The translations under genes and the position numbers were made by a program. Shown piece after piece: positions 54,357 to 63,080 of a stretch of DNA of 64,000 nt. The notes below the pieces were generated by a model. The model made no database searches, had not been told where the DNA came from, and worked only from the letters and a program-made list of their open reading frames with translations. Position 1 is the stretch's first letter; each line of letters opens with the position of its first letter. The stretch is from Pseudooceanicola nanhaiensis DSM 18065. Lineage in GTDB: Bacteria > Pseudomonadota > Alphaproteobacteria > Rhodobacterales > Rhodobacteraceae. The stretch covers positions 1 to 64,000 of the forward strand of contig NZ_JHZF01000015.1 of the NCBI RefSeq assembly GCF_000688295.1, in the 5' to 3' direction.

Positions 54357-55004
54357 TCAGAACGGCGCCTTGGCGCGGAAGGACATGCCGCGCCCGCCGT
54401 CCGGATGCAGCAGACGCAGCTCTTCCGAATGCAGCATGAGCCGGGGGTGATCGTCGCGTGCGGGCCCCTCGGCATAGAACGGATCGCCCAGGATCGGATG
54501 GCCGAGCGCCGCCATGTGGACCCGCAGCTGGTGGCTCCGCCCGGTCCGCGGCAGGAGCCTGACGCGGGTCTCGCCATCCCCGCGCTTCAGCGCGCGCCAG
54601 TCGGTCTGCGCCGGGCGGCCCGCCTCGTGATCGACCCGCTGCTTCGGCCGGTTCGGCCAGTCCACCGCCAGCGGCAGGTCGACGGTCCCCGTGCTCTCCG
54701 CCATCTCGCCCGCCACCCGCGCGACATAGGTCTTCTTCGTCCGCCGGTGCTCGAACTGCAGCCCGAGATGGCGCTGCGCATGGGGCGTCAGGGCAAAGAC
54801 CATCACCCCCGAGGTGTCCCGGTCCAGCCGGTGCACCAGCAGCACGCCCGGGAAGGCCGCCTCCAGCCGCGCCAGCAGGCAATCGGCCAGGTGCGCCCCC
54901 CGCCCGGGGACCGAGAGCAGCCCGGAGGGCTTGTTCACCACCAGCAATTCGTGATCCGCGTGGATCACGTCGAGCGGCACGTCGGGAGGCGCATATTCAT
55001 CCAT
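54357..55004 (-). CDS. RluA family RNA pseudouridine synthase
   Basis: The 215-residue protein has the catalytic [14 protein letters not shown] motif with the key Asp, [15 protein letters not shown] at the N-terminus and [20 protein letters not shown] towards the end. It lacks an S4 domain. It isomerises uridines in rRNA or tRNA; the target (RluA-like or RluE-like) is not fixed. It lies 59 bp upstream of rppH. Confidence 0.93.
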   Translation of the reverse strand: MDEYAPPDVPLDVIHADHELLVVNKPSGLLSVPGRGAHLADCLLARLEAAFPGVLLVHRLDRDTSGVMVFALTPHAQRHLGLQFEHRRTKKTYVARVAGEMAESTGTVDLPLAVDWPNRPKQRVDHEAGRPAQTDWRALKRGDGETRVRLLPRTGRSHQLRVHMAALGHPILGDPFYAEGPARDDHPRLMLHSEELRLLHPDGGRGMSFRAKAPF

Positions 55005-55048
55005 GCCGCCCCATACCGCGCCGCCGCGGCCATGACCACCTCCCGCCC

Positions 55049-55098
55049 CTTCCTCTGGTTGCGTATCCTCGGGGGGCAGGGGGGGCAGACGGCCCCCC
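55049..55098 (+). repeat. modular GC-rich repeat, copy C
   Basis: This has the same blocks as copies A and B: CTTCCTCT (55049-55056), TATCCTCGGGGGG (55064-55076) and GGGGGGC-AGACG-GCCCCCC (55080-55098). The linker between the second block and hairpin is only a few bases. One loop base differs (G for A). It lies between the RluA gene and the broken GFA gene. Confidence 0.75.
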
Positions 55099-55168
55099 GA
55101 CGCCCGTCCCGGCCTCGATGGCCGGGGCGGGCGTTGCCCGGGCGACGGGCAAGGCCCGGCGCAAGACC

Positions 55169-55536
55169 TCAGCTTTGCGGCAGCCCGTCCGCGATCTCGT
55201 GGTCATCGCCCTTGTCGGCCGTGCAGATGTGCTTTTCCAGCCGCAGCCCGGTGTCACCGTCCAGGCAGTCGAGCGCGAAGCTCACCATCCCCTCGCCATG
55301 CCCGCGCCAGAACATCGAGGCGCCGCAGCCCGGGCAGAATCCCCGCTCGGCGCTTTCCGAGGCCGCGAACCAGGTCACCGGCCCCTCGATCGTCACGCTC
55401 TCCTCCGCGCCCGGGCCGAGGCCCGGACATGGCCCGAGGTCCTACGGCACATCGTGCAGTGACAGGCGAGGCGACGCTCGCCTCACCCTCGACGCGGAAC
55501 CCGCAGGCCCGCAGAGGCAGCGTCCCGCAATGTCAT
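55169..55536 (-). pseudogene. broken GFA family gene (glutathione-dependent formaldehyde-activating enzyme fold)
   Basis: The C-terminal 75 residues are intact in one frame (EGPVTWFAASESAERGFCPG, CGASMFWRGHGEGMVSFAL). Upstream, GFA pieces appear in different frames: CLCG, then FRVEGEASVAS, then CHCTMCRRTSG. The zinc-binding Cys residues are thus split over at least three frames, and the segment between SGH and EESVTIEG is deleted or altered. Its ATG overlaps the stop of the alpha/beta hydrolase gene as an ATGA, showing it was once coupled. No full product can be made. Confidence 0.8.
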
Positions 55537-56594
55537 GCGCTCTCCTCCACGCGCGTCGCGGGGGCATCCGCGAAGACGGCGCGCAGCCAGCCCGCCACGT
55601 CGGCGATCGCCGTGCGGCCCTCGGGTTGCACCTTCGTCAGGTTGAGGAACCCGTGCACCTGGCCGGGATATTCCCGCAGCTCGACCTCGACCCCGGCCGC
55701 GCGCAGCGCGCGGGCATGGCTCTGCCCGTCGTCCCAGAGCGGGTCGTGCCCGGCCACGAGGATCAGCGCCCGCGGCTGGCCCTCGAGACGCTCCGACAGG
55801 AGCGGCGAGAACCGCGGATCCTCGCGGTCGTGCCCCTCGGGCAGGTACTGCTCCAGGTACCATTCCATCCGCGGCCGCGACAGCATCGGGCTCTCCGCCA
55901 GCGCCTGCATCGAGCCCGAGGACATCCGCCCGTCGACCGCCGGGTAGATCAGCAGCTGCCCCGTCGGCAGCGGATGGCCCCCCGCCCGCAGGTCATGCAT
56001 CAGCCCGGCCGCGAGGTTCCCCCCCGCGCTGTCCCCGCCCACCACCAGCTGCGCGGGATCGGCGGACAGGTCCAGCCCGCCCGAGACCAGCCCGAGGTAG
56101 GCGGCAAGCACATCGTCCGGCGCGGCGGGGAAGGGGTCCTCCGGCGCCAGGCGGTAATCGTAGGAGATCACCCGGATCCCGGCCCCCGCGCAGAGCTTCG
56201 CGCAGAGCGCGTCATGGGTGTCGATCGAGCCCTGGATCCAGCCCCCGCCGTGGAAATAAAGGAGCGTCCGCGCCGGTTTCGCCCCTTCGGGGTTGTAGAC
56301 CCGCGCCGCGCGGACCCCCTCGGCGCCCGGCAATTCCTCCTCGGTCCGGCGCACGCCCTCCGGCCCGGGCTGGTCGAAGCGCTTCACGAACCCCGCCAGC
56401 TGTTCGCGGCTGGTGGCGACGTCGTAGACCGGCTCCGGCCCGCGCACCGTCGCGACGAGGTCGAGCAGCGCCTGCGCCTTCGGGTCGATCCGGCGCCCCT
56501 CCACCTCGGCCAGCCGCCCGGCATAGAGGGCCGAGATCACGCCCGCGGGCATCATGAGGCGGACGAGCCCGCCGAGAACGTTCAACCTGCTCAT
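55533..56594 (-). CDS. alpha/beta hydrolase, HSL/lipase-esterase family
   Basis: This 353-residue protein is of the hormone-sensitive-lipase group: oxyanion HGGGW, nucleophile GDSAGGN, Asp in GHDPLWDDG, and His in VHGFLNL. The N-terminal 80 residues form a cap with VYDVATSREQLAGFVKRFDQ. It hydrolyses short acyl esters. It lies upstream of the broken GFA gene and downstream of the thiolase, all on the minus strand. Confidence 0.92.
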   Translation of the reverse strand: MSRLNVLGGLVRLMMPAGVISALYAGRLAEVEGRRIDPKAQALLDLVATVRGPEPVYDVATSREQLAGFVKRFDQPGPEGVRRTEEELPGAEGVRAARVYNPEGAKPARTLLYFHGGGWIQGSIDTHDALCAKLCAGAGIRVISYDYRLAPEDPFPAAPDDVLAAYLGLVSGGLDLSADPAQLVVGGDSAGGNLAAGLMHDLRAGGHPLPTGQLLIYPAVDGRMSSGSMQALAESPMLSRPRMEWYLEQYLPEGHDREDPRFSPLLSERLEGQPRALILVAGHDPLWDDGQSHARALRAAGVEVELREYPGQVHGFLNLTKVQPEGRTAIADVAGWLRAVFADAPATRVEESA

Positions 56595-56687
56595 GGCATC
56601 CCCTTGCTGTCGGTCGCGCCAAGGATGACGCGACCTGCGGGGGCACTGGCAAGCGCCGCGCGACAGGAATCGGGGGAGTGTGGCCTC

Positions 56688-56859
56688 AGACCCGCTCGAT
56701 CGCGATCGCCGTGCCCTCGCCGCCGCCGATGCAGATCGCGGCGACGCCGCGTCTCAGCCCCCGCGTCTCGAGCAGACCCGCTCGATCGCGATCGCCGTGC
56801 CCTCGCCGCCGCCGATGCAGATCGCGGCGACGCCGCGTCTCAGCCCCCGCGTCTCGAGC
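56688..56859 (-). repeat. exact 86-bp tandem duplication at the thiolase 3' end
   Basis: 56688-56773 and 56774-56859 are identical over 86 bp. The unit begins AGACCCGCTCGATCGCGATC and ends CCGCGTCTCGAGC. It contains the last codons of the thiolase gene. As 86 is not a multiple of three, the old stop was lost and a new one arose in the downstream copy. No base has changed between copies, so it is recent, or an assembly artefact. Confidence 0.9.
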
Positions 56860-57944
56860 GCATTGAGCAGCGTCACCATGATCCGCGCGCCCGAGGCGCC
56901 GATCGGATGGCCGAGCGCGCAGGCCCCGCCGTTCACGTTCACGATGTCGCGCGACAGCCCCATCTCCTGCATGAAGGCCATCGGGACCACGGCGAAGGCC
57001 TCGTTGACCTCCCAGAGGTCGACATCCCCGACCGACCAGCCGAGCCGCCGCAGCAGCTTCTGCGCGGCCGGCACCGGCGCCGTGGTGAAGAGCCCCGGCG
57101 CCTGCGCGTGGCTCGCATGCCCCAGCACCTTCGCCCGCACGTTCAGCCCCCTGGCCTTCGCCGTCGCGCCCGAGGCCATGACCAGCGCCGCCGCCCCGTC
57201 CGAGATCGACGAGGCATTCGCGGCCGTCACCGTCCCGTCCTTGCGGAAGGCGGGCTTCAGGGTGGGGATCTTCTCGGGCCGGGCGCTGGCGGGCTGTTCG
57301 TCCGCCGCCACCACCGTCTCGCCCTTGCGCGAGGTGACGGTGAAGGGCGCGATCTCGCCGGCGAAGGCGCCGGATTCCTGCGCCTCCAGCGCGTTCGAGA
57401 GGGATTTCAGCGCATATTCGTCCTGCGCCTCGCGGGTGAACTGGAAGGCCTCGGCGCAATCCTCGGCGAAGGTGCCCATCAGGCGGCCCTTGTCATAGGC
57501 GTCCTCGAGCCCGTCGAGGAACATGTGATCGACCACCTGCTGGTGTCCGATCCGGGCGCCGCCGCGCATCTGCGGCAGAAGGTAGGGGGCGTTCGTCATG
57601 CTCTCCATCCCGCCCGCGACCATGACGGAGTTCTGGCCGAGCGCGATCTGGTCGTAGGCCGACATCGCCGCCTTCATCCCCGATCCGCACATCTTGTTGA
57701 GCGTCGTGGCCGGCACCTCCTCTCCGAGGCCGGCCGCGAAGCCCGCCTGCCGGGCCGGGGCCTGCCCCTGTCCCGCGGGCAGGACGCAGCCCATGACCAC
57801 CTCGTCCACGGTCGACACGCCCGCGTTCTCCAGCGCCGCGCGGATCGCCGCGCCGCCCAGTTCGGCGGCGGGCACCCCGGTGAAGACCCCCTGGAAGCCG
57901 CCCATGGCGGTCCGGGCCGCGCCTGCGATGACCACATCCTGCAT
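56754..57944 (-). CDS. acetyl-CoA C-acyltransferase (thiolase)
   Basis: This 396-residue thiolase has the active-site Cys in NKMCGSG, His in GHPIGASG and the second Cys in CIGGGEG. The start at 57944 follows GAGGAGG, 7 nt away. The 86-bp tandem duplication changes the C-terminus: the original protein would have ended after AIAIERV, and six residues (CSRRGG) now follow. Catalytic residues are upstream of the change, so it may well work. It joins or splits acyl-CoA; biosynthetic acetoacetyl-CoA or beta-oxidation are both possible. Confidence 0.9.
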   Translation of the reverse strand: MQDVVIAGAARTAMGGFQGVFTGVPAAELGGAAIRAALENAGVSTVDEVVMGCVLPAGQGQAPARQAGFAAGLGEEVPATTLNKMCGSGMKAAMSAYDQIALGQNSVMVAGGMESMTNAPYLLPQMRGGARIGHQQVVDHMFLDGLEDAYDKGRLMGTFAEDCAEAFQFTREAQDEYALKSLSNALEAQESGAFAGEIAPFTVTSRKGETVVAADEQPASARPEKIPTLKPAFRKDGTVTAANASSISDGAAALVMASGATAKARGLNVRAKVLGHASHAQAPGLFTTAPVPAAQKLLRRLGWSVGDVDLWEVNEAFAVVPMAFMQEMGLSRDIVNVNGGACALGHPIGASGARIMVTLLNALETRGLRRGVAAICIGGGEGTAIAIERVCSRRGG

Positions 57945-58036
57945 GAAATTTCCTCCTCGGTTCATGCCTGCATACCGAATGGTAAGGAATGCCGTCTAGC
58001 CTGCTGCGCGACTTCGGCTGGAATCGGAGGTCCGGA

Positions 58037-58078
58037 ATGGAACTTGATGCGAGGGACCAGGATGGAACTTGATGCGAG
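58037..58078 (+). repeat. duplicated translation-start region of the STAS gene
   Basis: ATGGAACTTGATGCGAG occurs at 58037 and again at 58062, a 25-bp period, and each copy has a GAGG-type site before it. From the first ATG the frame runs 11 codons and stops at 58070-58072, inside the second copy. The shift of 25 bases puts this out of frame with the STAS protein. Confidence 0.8.
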
Positions 58079-58400
58079 AGAGGTGGCGGGCGTCACCGTC
58101 ATCTCGGTCCATGCGGAGCGGATCGACGCCGCGGCGGCCATCCGCTTCAAGGACGCGATGCGCGCTGCGATCCCCGGCGGGCCGCGCCGGATCGTGCTCG
58201 ACCTCGGAGCGGTGGATTTCATCGATTCGAGCGGGCTGGGCGCCATCGTCTCGGTGATGAAGGGGCTGGCAGAGGGACAGCGGCTGGATCTCGCCGCCCT
58301 GCAGCCCAAGGTCGACAAGGTCTTCCGGCTCACCCGGATGGACAGTGTCTTTGCCATCCATGCCGATCTCGACCGGGCCCTCGGGCACCATGCGATCTGA
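58062..58400 (+). CDS. STAS domain protein, anti-sigma factor antagonist type
   Basis: The 112-residue protein is a single STAS domain. DFIDSSGLGAI near residues 53-63 contains the Ser that is phosphorylated in SpoIIAA/RsbV-like switches. The gene overlaps the following HATPase gene by 11 bases, so the pair looks like a partner-switch module. The upstream duplicated start may reduce translation. Its target sigma factor or other effector is unknown. Confidence 0.88.
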   Translation: MELDAREVAGVTVISVHAERIDAAAAIRFKDAMRAAIPGGPRRIVLDLGAVDFIDSSGLGAIVSVMKGLAEGQRLDLAALQPKVDKVFRLTRMDSVFAIHADLDRALGHHAI

Positions 58401-58935
58401 AACCGGCCGGACCCGCGCCGGTGCCGGCGCGCCGCTTCTGGACGATGTCAGGCTCGATTTCGACGGCTCGCTGCTCGGCGTGCGCGAGGTCCTGGCGCGG
58501 GTGATGCGCAGCATCGACATCCTGTCCCTCGATCCGGACGAGAAGGGATCGGTCGAACTGGTGCTGGCCGAGGCGCTGAACAACGTGGTGGAACACGCCT
58601 ACCGCGGGGCGGCGGAGCGTCCCGTGCATCTGGAACTGCACCACGCCGCGGACGGGCTGCACGTTCTGATCCGTGACAGCGGCAGACCCATGCCCGAGGA
58701 GCGATTGCCGCTGAGCGATCTCTCGACCCCGGACGGGGAGGGGCCGGATGCGCCCGAGGGCGGCTTCGGCTGGTTCATCATCCGCCACATCGCCCGTGAC
58801 ATCGCCTATCGCCGCCAGAACGCGGAGAACGTGCTGACCTTTCGTGTCGCCGTCGGCCTCGACCCGACGCTGCACTGGCCGTGCGGACACGAGGGCGAAG
58901 GCCGACAGTCATCGCGGCGCCCCATTCAGAAGTGA
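58390..58935 (+). CDS. HATPase anti-sigma factor-like serine kinase (RsbW/SpoIIAB family)
   Basis: The 181-residue protein has the GHKL ATPase motifs: N-box EALNNVVEHAYRG, G1-like RDSGRPMPEERL and G2-like GGFGWFIIRHIARDI. It could phosphorylate the adjacent STAS protein and bind a sigma or other partner. No PP2C phosphatase lies nearby. The start at 58390 is inside the STAS gene end. Confidence 0.85.
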   Translation: MRSETGRTRAGAGAPLLDDVRLDFDGSLLGVREVLARVMRSIDILSLDPDEKGSVELVLAEALNNVVEHAYRGAAERPVHLELHHAADGLHVLIRDSGRPMPEERLPLSDLSTPDGEGPDAPEGGFGWFIIRHIARDIAYRRQNAENVLTFRVAVGLDPTLHWPCGHEGEGRQSSRRPIQK

Positions 58936-59415
58936 ACCCCTGACAAGACGCGTGAGTCCGGCGCGCCGGTCGCCGGTCGCCGCGGACCGCTGCGGCGCCG
59001 CAGGACCATCGTGCACCCGTTCGCGTCGGTGGAGACTCGCGCCGACGCATCAGGGACCGATCGGATCCGGCACCTGCAATCGGGCCGGAAGGCCCGCCGC
59101 AGCTGCCGAGGCGGCCGTTTCCATTTCCCGATCAGTCCCGGTCGAAGCGCCGAATTGTCCCCGCAAATTTCACGCCTTCATCAAATTGCCTCAATCGGAG
59201 CGAAGTTCCGTCGGAAATCCGCGCGATAAGGAGGGCGTAGCTGCATATGGCTTCCCTCGGCGTCGCGTTCCAACAGCCCCCACCCAGTGCGCGACGTCGA
59301 GGTACTATGCAGCGACCCTTGCCCTCTGAGTGCGGCTTCGGACATTCCGTGCAGCTAGGTCTGGACGGGCGACGCAGGGTGACTAGGATCGCGCCCGAAA
59401 TGGGAGATCCTGATA
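58936..59415. other. 480-bp gene-poor region before the gamma-glutamyltransferase gene
   Basis: The first part is GC-rich with self-complementary runs such as TGCGGCGCCGCA, perhaps the end of the partner-switch transcript. The middle (59150-59230) is AT-richer (CAAATTTCACGCC, TCATCAAATTGCC). A 58-codon frame from 59247 overlaps the next gene start but has weak coding character. No recognised RNA or operator was found. Confidence 0.4.
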
Positions 59416-60993
59416 ATGCGTGACTTTCACCTGCCCGGCCGCTCGCCGGTCCTTGCCCTCAACGGTGCCTGCGCCACGTCGCATCCGCTGGCCGCGAAAG
59501 AGGCCGTCTCGATTCTCGAACGGGGCGGCAACGCGATGGACGCGGCGATTGCGGGCGCGGTGCTTCTGGGCCTGTGCGAGCCGGCGATGACCGGGATCGG
59601 CGGTGACCTCTTCGCTCTGGTCTCGAAAGGGCCGGGCGCCGAGGTCGAGGCGATGAACGGCTCGGGCCGTGCGGCGGCGGGCGCGGACCCGGAGAAGCTG
59701 CGCGCCGAGGGCCATGCCAAGGTGCCGCTGCAAAGCCCCTGGGCGGTGACGGTGCCGGGGGCGGTCGACGCGTTCTGCCGCCTCAGCGAAAGCTACGGCA
59801 AGCTCGGGCTCGAGGCGCTGCTGGAGCCGGCGATCCGCCATGCCGAGGCGGGCGTGCCGGTCGCCCCGCGCGTCGCATGGGATTATGCCTTCAAGCACAA
59901 GACCCTGAACGAAACCGCCCGCCGCCACTTCCTGCCGAACGGCGAGGTGCCGCAGGTCGGCACGCTGTTCCGCGCCCCGGGCCAGGCCGAGGTGCTGCGC
60001 CGCGTCGCCCGCGAGGGGGCGCAGGCCTTCTACGAGGGCGAGGTGGCCGAGGACATGGTCGCCGCGCTCCAGGCGCTCGGCGGTCCCCAGACGGTCGAGG
60101 ATTTCGCAGGCGTGGAGGCGACGCCGACGCGGCCCGTCTCGGGCATGTACCGCGGGATCGAACTGCTCGAGCATCCGCCGAACGGGCAGGGCGCGACGGC
60201 GATCCTGCTGCTCAACATCCTGAAACACTTCGATATTGCCTCGATGGACCCCTGGGGGCCGGAGCGCGCGCATATCGAGGCCGAGGCGACCAAGCTCGCC
60301 TATGACGCGCGCGACCGGTTCGTGTCGGATGCCGATCACATGACCCGGCTCGACCACATGCTCTCGGATGCGACGGCCGAGGAACTCGCCGCGCTGATCG
60401 ACCCGCGCCGCGTGATGCCCTCGCCCGCAGCGCTGTCCGAGGCGGTGCATCGCGATACCGTCTACATCACGGTGGTCGACAAGGACCGGATGGCCGTGTC
60501 GCTGATCTATTCGATCTTCCACGGCTTCGGCTCGGGCATCGCGTCCGAGAAGTTCGGCATCCTGCTGCAGAACCGCGGCGCCGGCTTCTCGCTCCAGAAG
60601 GGGCACGCCAACGAGATGGCGCCGGGCAAGCGGCCGATGCACACGATCATCCCCGGCATGCTGCGCGAGAACGGGCGGGTCATCATGCCCTTCGGCGTCA
60701 TGGGCGGGGCCTATCAATGCACCGGGCATGCGCGGTTCACCACCAATGTGCACGACTTCGGGCTCGACCCGCAGGCGGCGATCGACGGGCCGCGCTGCTT
60801 CGCGACGGACGGCGTTCTGAACGTGGAGCGCGGCTACCCGGAGGCGACCCGCACCGCGCTGGCCGATCTGGGCCACGACGTGCGCGTCCCGGACGAGGCG
60901 ATCGGCGGCGCGCAGGCGATCCACATCCGCCCGGACGGTGTGCTCATGGCCGGCAGCGATCCGCGCAAGGACGGCTGCGCCATCGGGTATTGA
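59416..60993 (+). CDS. gamma-glutamyltransferase family protein
   Basis: The 525-residue protein matches Ggt-like N-terminal nucleophile hydrolases: ATSHPLAAKEAVSILERGGN at the start, the cleavage-site region with DTVYITVVDKDRMAVSLI where the Thr would become the nucleophile, and a C-terminal VMGGAYQCTGHARF. No signal peptide is evident, unlike classic Ggt. It may act on glutathione or cephalosporin-like amides. The GGGAGA site is 8-10 nt before the start. Confidence 0.87.
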   Translation: MRDFHLPGRSPVLALNGACATSHPLAAKEAVSILERGGNAMDAAIAGAVLLGLCEPAMTGIGGDLFALVSKGPGAEVEAMNGSGRAAAGADPEKLRAEGHAKVPLQSPWAVTVPGAVDAFCRLSESYGKLGLEALLEPAIRHAEAGVPVAPRVAWDYAFKHKTLNETARRHFLPNGEVPQVGTLFRAPGQAEVLRRVAREGAQAFYEGEVAEDMVAALQALGGPQTVEDFAGVEATPTRPVSGMYRGIELLEHPPNGQGATAILLLNILKHFDIASMDPWGPERAHIEAEATKLAYDARDRFVSDADHMTRLDHMLSDATAEELAALIDPRRVMPSPAALSEAVHRDTVYITVVDKDRMAVSLIYSIFHGFGSGIASEKFGILLQNRGAGFSLQKGHANEMAPGKRPMHTIIPGMLRENGRVIMPFGVMGGAYQCTGHARFTTNVHDFGLDPQAAIDGPRCFATDGVLNVERGYPEATRTALADLGHDVRVPDEAIGGAQAIHIRPDGVLMAGSDPRKDGCAIGY

Positions 60994-61049
60994 GCGGAGG
61001 GGCCGGGTCCGGCGCCCGGCCCTGCGCGACACGGCGGCACCAGGTATCG

Positions 61050-61067
61050 GCCGGGCTTCGGCCCGGC
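61050..61067. terminator. hairpin between convergent ggt-like gene and hspQ
   Basis: GCCGGGC-TTCG-GCCCGGC is a perfect 7-bp stem with a stable TTCG tetraloop. It lies midway between the two convergent genes. Confidence 0.6.
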
Positions 61068-61091
61068 GCCTCTGCCGCGTCGGCGGACCGC

Positions 61092-61418
61092 TCAGTTCAG
61101 CTGGAAATGCAGGGGATAGTGCCCGTCTTCGAAGGGTCCGAAGAGATCGGGGATGTCCGGATGATCGACCGGCTCTCCCGAGTAATCCTCGACCAGGTTC
61201 TGTTCGGAGACGTAGGCGATGTAGTAGCTCTGATCGTTCTCGGCCAGCAGGTGGTAGAACGGCTGCTCCTTGCAGGGACGGCTGTCCTCCGGAATCGCGG
61301 CATACCATTCGTCGGTATTGTTGAATTCCGGATCGACGTCGAAAACCACCCCGCGAAACGGGTGTTTGCGGTGGCGGACCACCTGCCCAAGATGATATTT
61401 AGCACGTGCTTTCAGCAT
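61092..61418 (-). CDS. hspQ: heat shock protein HspQ
   Basis: The 108-residue protein has the HspQ pattern: YHLGQVVRHRKHPFRGVVFD, then WYAAIPEDSRPCKEQPFYHL and YVSEQNLVEDYSGEP near the end. In E. coli it tunes Lon and DnaA turnover. It has no obvious heat-shock promoter that could be confirmed by eye. Confidence 0.92.
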   Translation of the reverse strand: MLKARAKYHLGQVVRHRKHPFRGVVFDVDPEFNNTDEWYAAIPEDSRPCKEQPFYHLLAENDQSYYIAYVSEQNLVEDYSGEPVDHPDIPDLFGPFEDGHYPLHFQLN

Positions 61419-61501
61419 GTGTTACAGCCCCTTGGCTCCACTACTACCGTTAACACCCGGCGAATGTCCAATTCTGTCGTGGAAATCAGGGGAAACAGTC
61501 T

Positions 61502-62383
61502 GTGAACCTCGCCCTTACAGTGCTCCAGATCGTGGCGCCAGTCTTCATTCTGGCCGGTGTCGGCCTTGTCTGGGTGAAGGCCGGATTCGAGTACCGCGTG
61601 CAGTTCGTGACCCGGCTGGCGATGACGCTTTCGGTGCCCTGCCTGATCTTCACGGCCCTCATGAAGACCGAGATCGACCCGGCGGCGCTCGCCGCGCTCT
61701 CCTATGCCGCGGCGGCGGCCTACGGGGTGCTCACGCTCGCGGCCTTCGTGCTGGTCAAGCTGATGCGGCTCGAGACGCGGACCTACCTGGCGCCGCTGAT
61801 CTTCGGCAATACCGGCAACCTCGGGCTGCCGCTGGCGCTGTTTGCCTTCGGCGAGACGGGGCTCTCCTACGCGGTCGTCGTCTTCGCGATCATGGCGCTG
61901 TGGTCCTTCACCTTCGGCATCTGGATCGTGGCGGGCGGAGGATCGCTCACCCGGGCGCTGAAGGAGCCGCTGCTCTGGGCGACGATCCTCGGCGGCATCT
62001 TCCTCTGGCAGGGCTGGCAGACGCCGCGGTGGCTGACCAACACGCTGGAGCTGACAGGCCAGATGGCGATCCCGCTGATGCTCATCACCCTGGGCGTGGC
62101 CGTGGCGCGGCTGCACCCGGGGCACATGGCGCGCGCGGCGCTTCTGTCGGTGGTGAAGGTGGCGCTCTGCGTGGGCGTGGCCTGGGCGCTCGGGCGCTGG
62201 TTCGCGCTCGACGACGTGGCCTTCGCGGTGCTCGTGCTGCAGATCGCGACGCCGGTCGCCGTGACCTCGTTCCTGCTGGCCGAGAAATACGGCGCGGACA
62301 GCGATTCCGTGGCCGGGCTGGTCGTCGCCTCGACCCTCGCCTCGGTCCTCTACCTGCCGCTGATCCTCGCTGCCGTGCTCTGA
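61502..62383 (+). CDS. AEC family transporter (auxin-efflux-carrier fold)
   Basis: The 293-residue membrane protein has ten helices in two halves. The first half is VLQIVAPVFILAGVGLVWVK, with GNTGNLGLPLALFAFGE, the conserved crossing motif. The second half has PLMLITLGVAVARL and LQIATPVAVTSFLLAEKY. It transports organic acids or similar. GTG at 61502 is the start, with AGGGG upstream. Confidence 0.9.
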   Translation: MNLALTVLQIVAPVFILAGVGLVWVKAGFEYRVQFVTRLAMTLSVPCLIFTALMKTEIDPAALAALSYAAAAAYGVLTLAAFVLVKLMRLETRTYLAPLIFGNTGNLGLPLALFAFGETGLSYAVVVFAIMALWSFTFGIWIVAGGGSLTRALKEPLLWATILGGIFLWQGWQTPRWLTNTLELTGQMAIPLMLITLGVAVARLHPGHMARAALLSVVKVALCVGVAWALGRWFALDDVAFAVLVLQIATPVAVTSFLLAEKYGADSDSVAGLVVASTLASVLYLPLILAAVL

Positions 62384-62492
62384 CCGGGGCGCCTGAGGAA
62401 ATCGTGATTTTCCCCGCAGCCGGTTTGCGCTATCCTGTCGCCAACGGCGGCAAACGCCGAACGAAAAAAACGAACGAGTGGGCAAGAGGCGA

Positions 62493-63077
62493 ATGGGCAG
62501 AATTCTCCGTGCCGCCATGATTCTGTTGCTTGTCGCGTCCTGCGGCGGCGGAAACTTCTCCGCGCCCAAGGATCTCGACAATGCGTGCAGCATCGTCAAG
62601 GAGCGGCCCAAGTATCTGAAGGCATTCCAGCGGACGCAGCGCAAGTACGGCGTGCGTCCCGAGGTCCTGATGGCGATGATCCATCAGGAGAGCAAGTTCA
62701 TCGGCAACGCGCGGACCCCGCACAAATACGCGCTGGCGATCATCCCCATGGGTCGGCAGAGTTCGGCCTACGGCTACAGCCAGGCGCTGGACGGCACGTG
62801 GGACGATTACAAGCGCGAGACCGGCAACCGCCGTGCCAAGCGCGACGACATCCGCAGCGCCACCGATTTCATGGGCTGGTACATGACCAAGACCAACCAG
62901 CGGCTCGGCATCGACATGAACGATGTGCGGAACCAGTACCTCGCCTATCACGACGGCCACACCGGCTATGCCCGGGGCACCTATCGGCAGAAGGCCTGGC
63001 TGCTGGCGGTGGCCGACCGGGTCCAGACCCGGGCGGTCACCTATGGTGTGCAGCTGGCGACCTGCAGCCGCCGCTGA
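62493..63077 (+). CDS. lytic transglycosylase lipoprotein
   Basis: The 194-residue protein has a lipoprotein signal (MILLLVASC, lipobox LVAS-C) followed by a goose-lysozyme-like SLT domain: MAMIHQESKF with the catalytic Glu, YGYSQALDGTWDDYKRETGN and YLAYHDGHTGYARGTY. It cleaves peptidoglycan with anhydro-MurNAc formation, at the outer membrane. A GTG at 62478 is a second possible start. Confidence 0.9.
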   Translation: MGRILRAAMILLLVASCGGGNFSAPKDLDNACSIVKERPKYLKAFQRTQRKYGVRPEVLMAMIHQESKFIGNARTPHKYALAIIPMGRQSSAYGYSQALDGTWDDYKRETGNRRAKRDDIRSATDFMGWYMTKTNQRLGIDMNDVRNQYLAYHDGHTGYARGTYRQKAWLLAVADRVQTRAVTYGVQLATCSRR

Positions 63078-63080
63078 GGA

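Noticed and set aside
54300-58400. An open frame of over 1,300 codons on the plus strand through the rppH to thiolase region
   Set aside because: It is the antisense of well-supported minus-strand genes. In GC-rich DNA with strong third-position bias, such stop-free antisense frames are common. Only its last 112 codons (STAS) are real.
59247-59423. 58-codon frame before the gamma-glutamyltransferase gene
   Set aside because: It has no recognised family, a poor distance from its possible ribosome site, and it runs into the next start. It cannot be supported.
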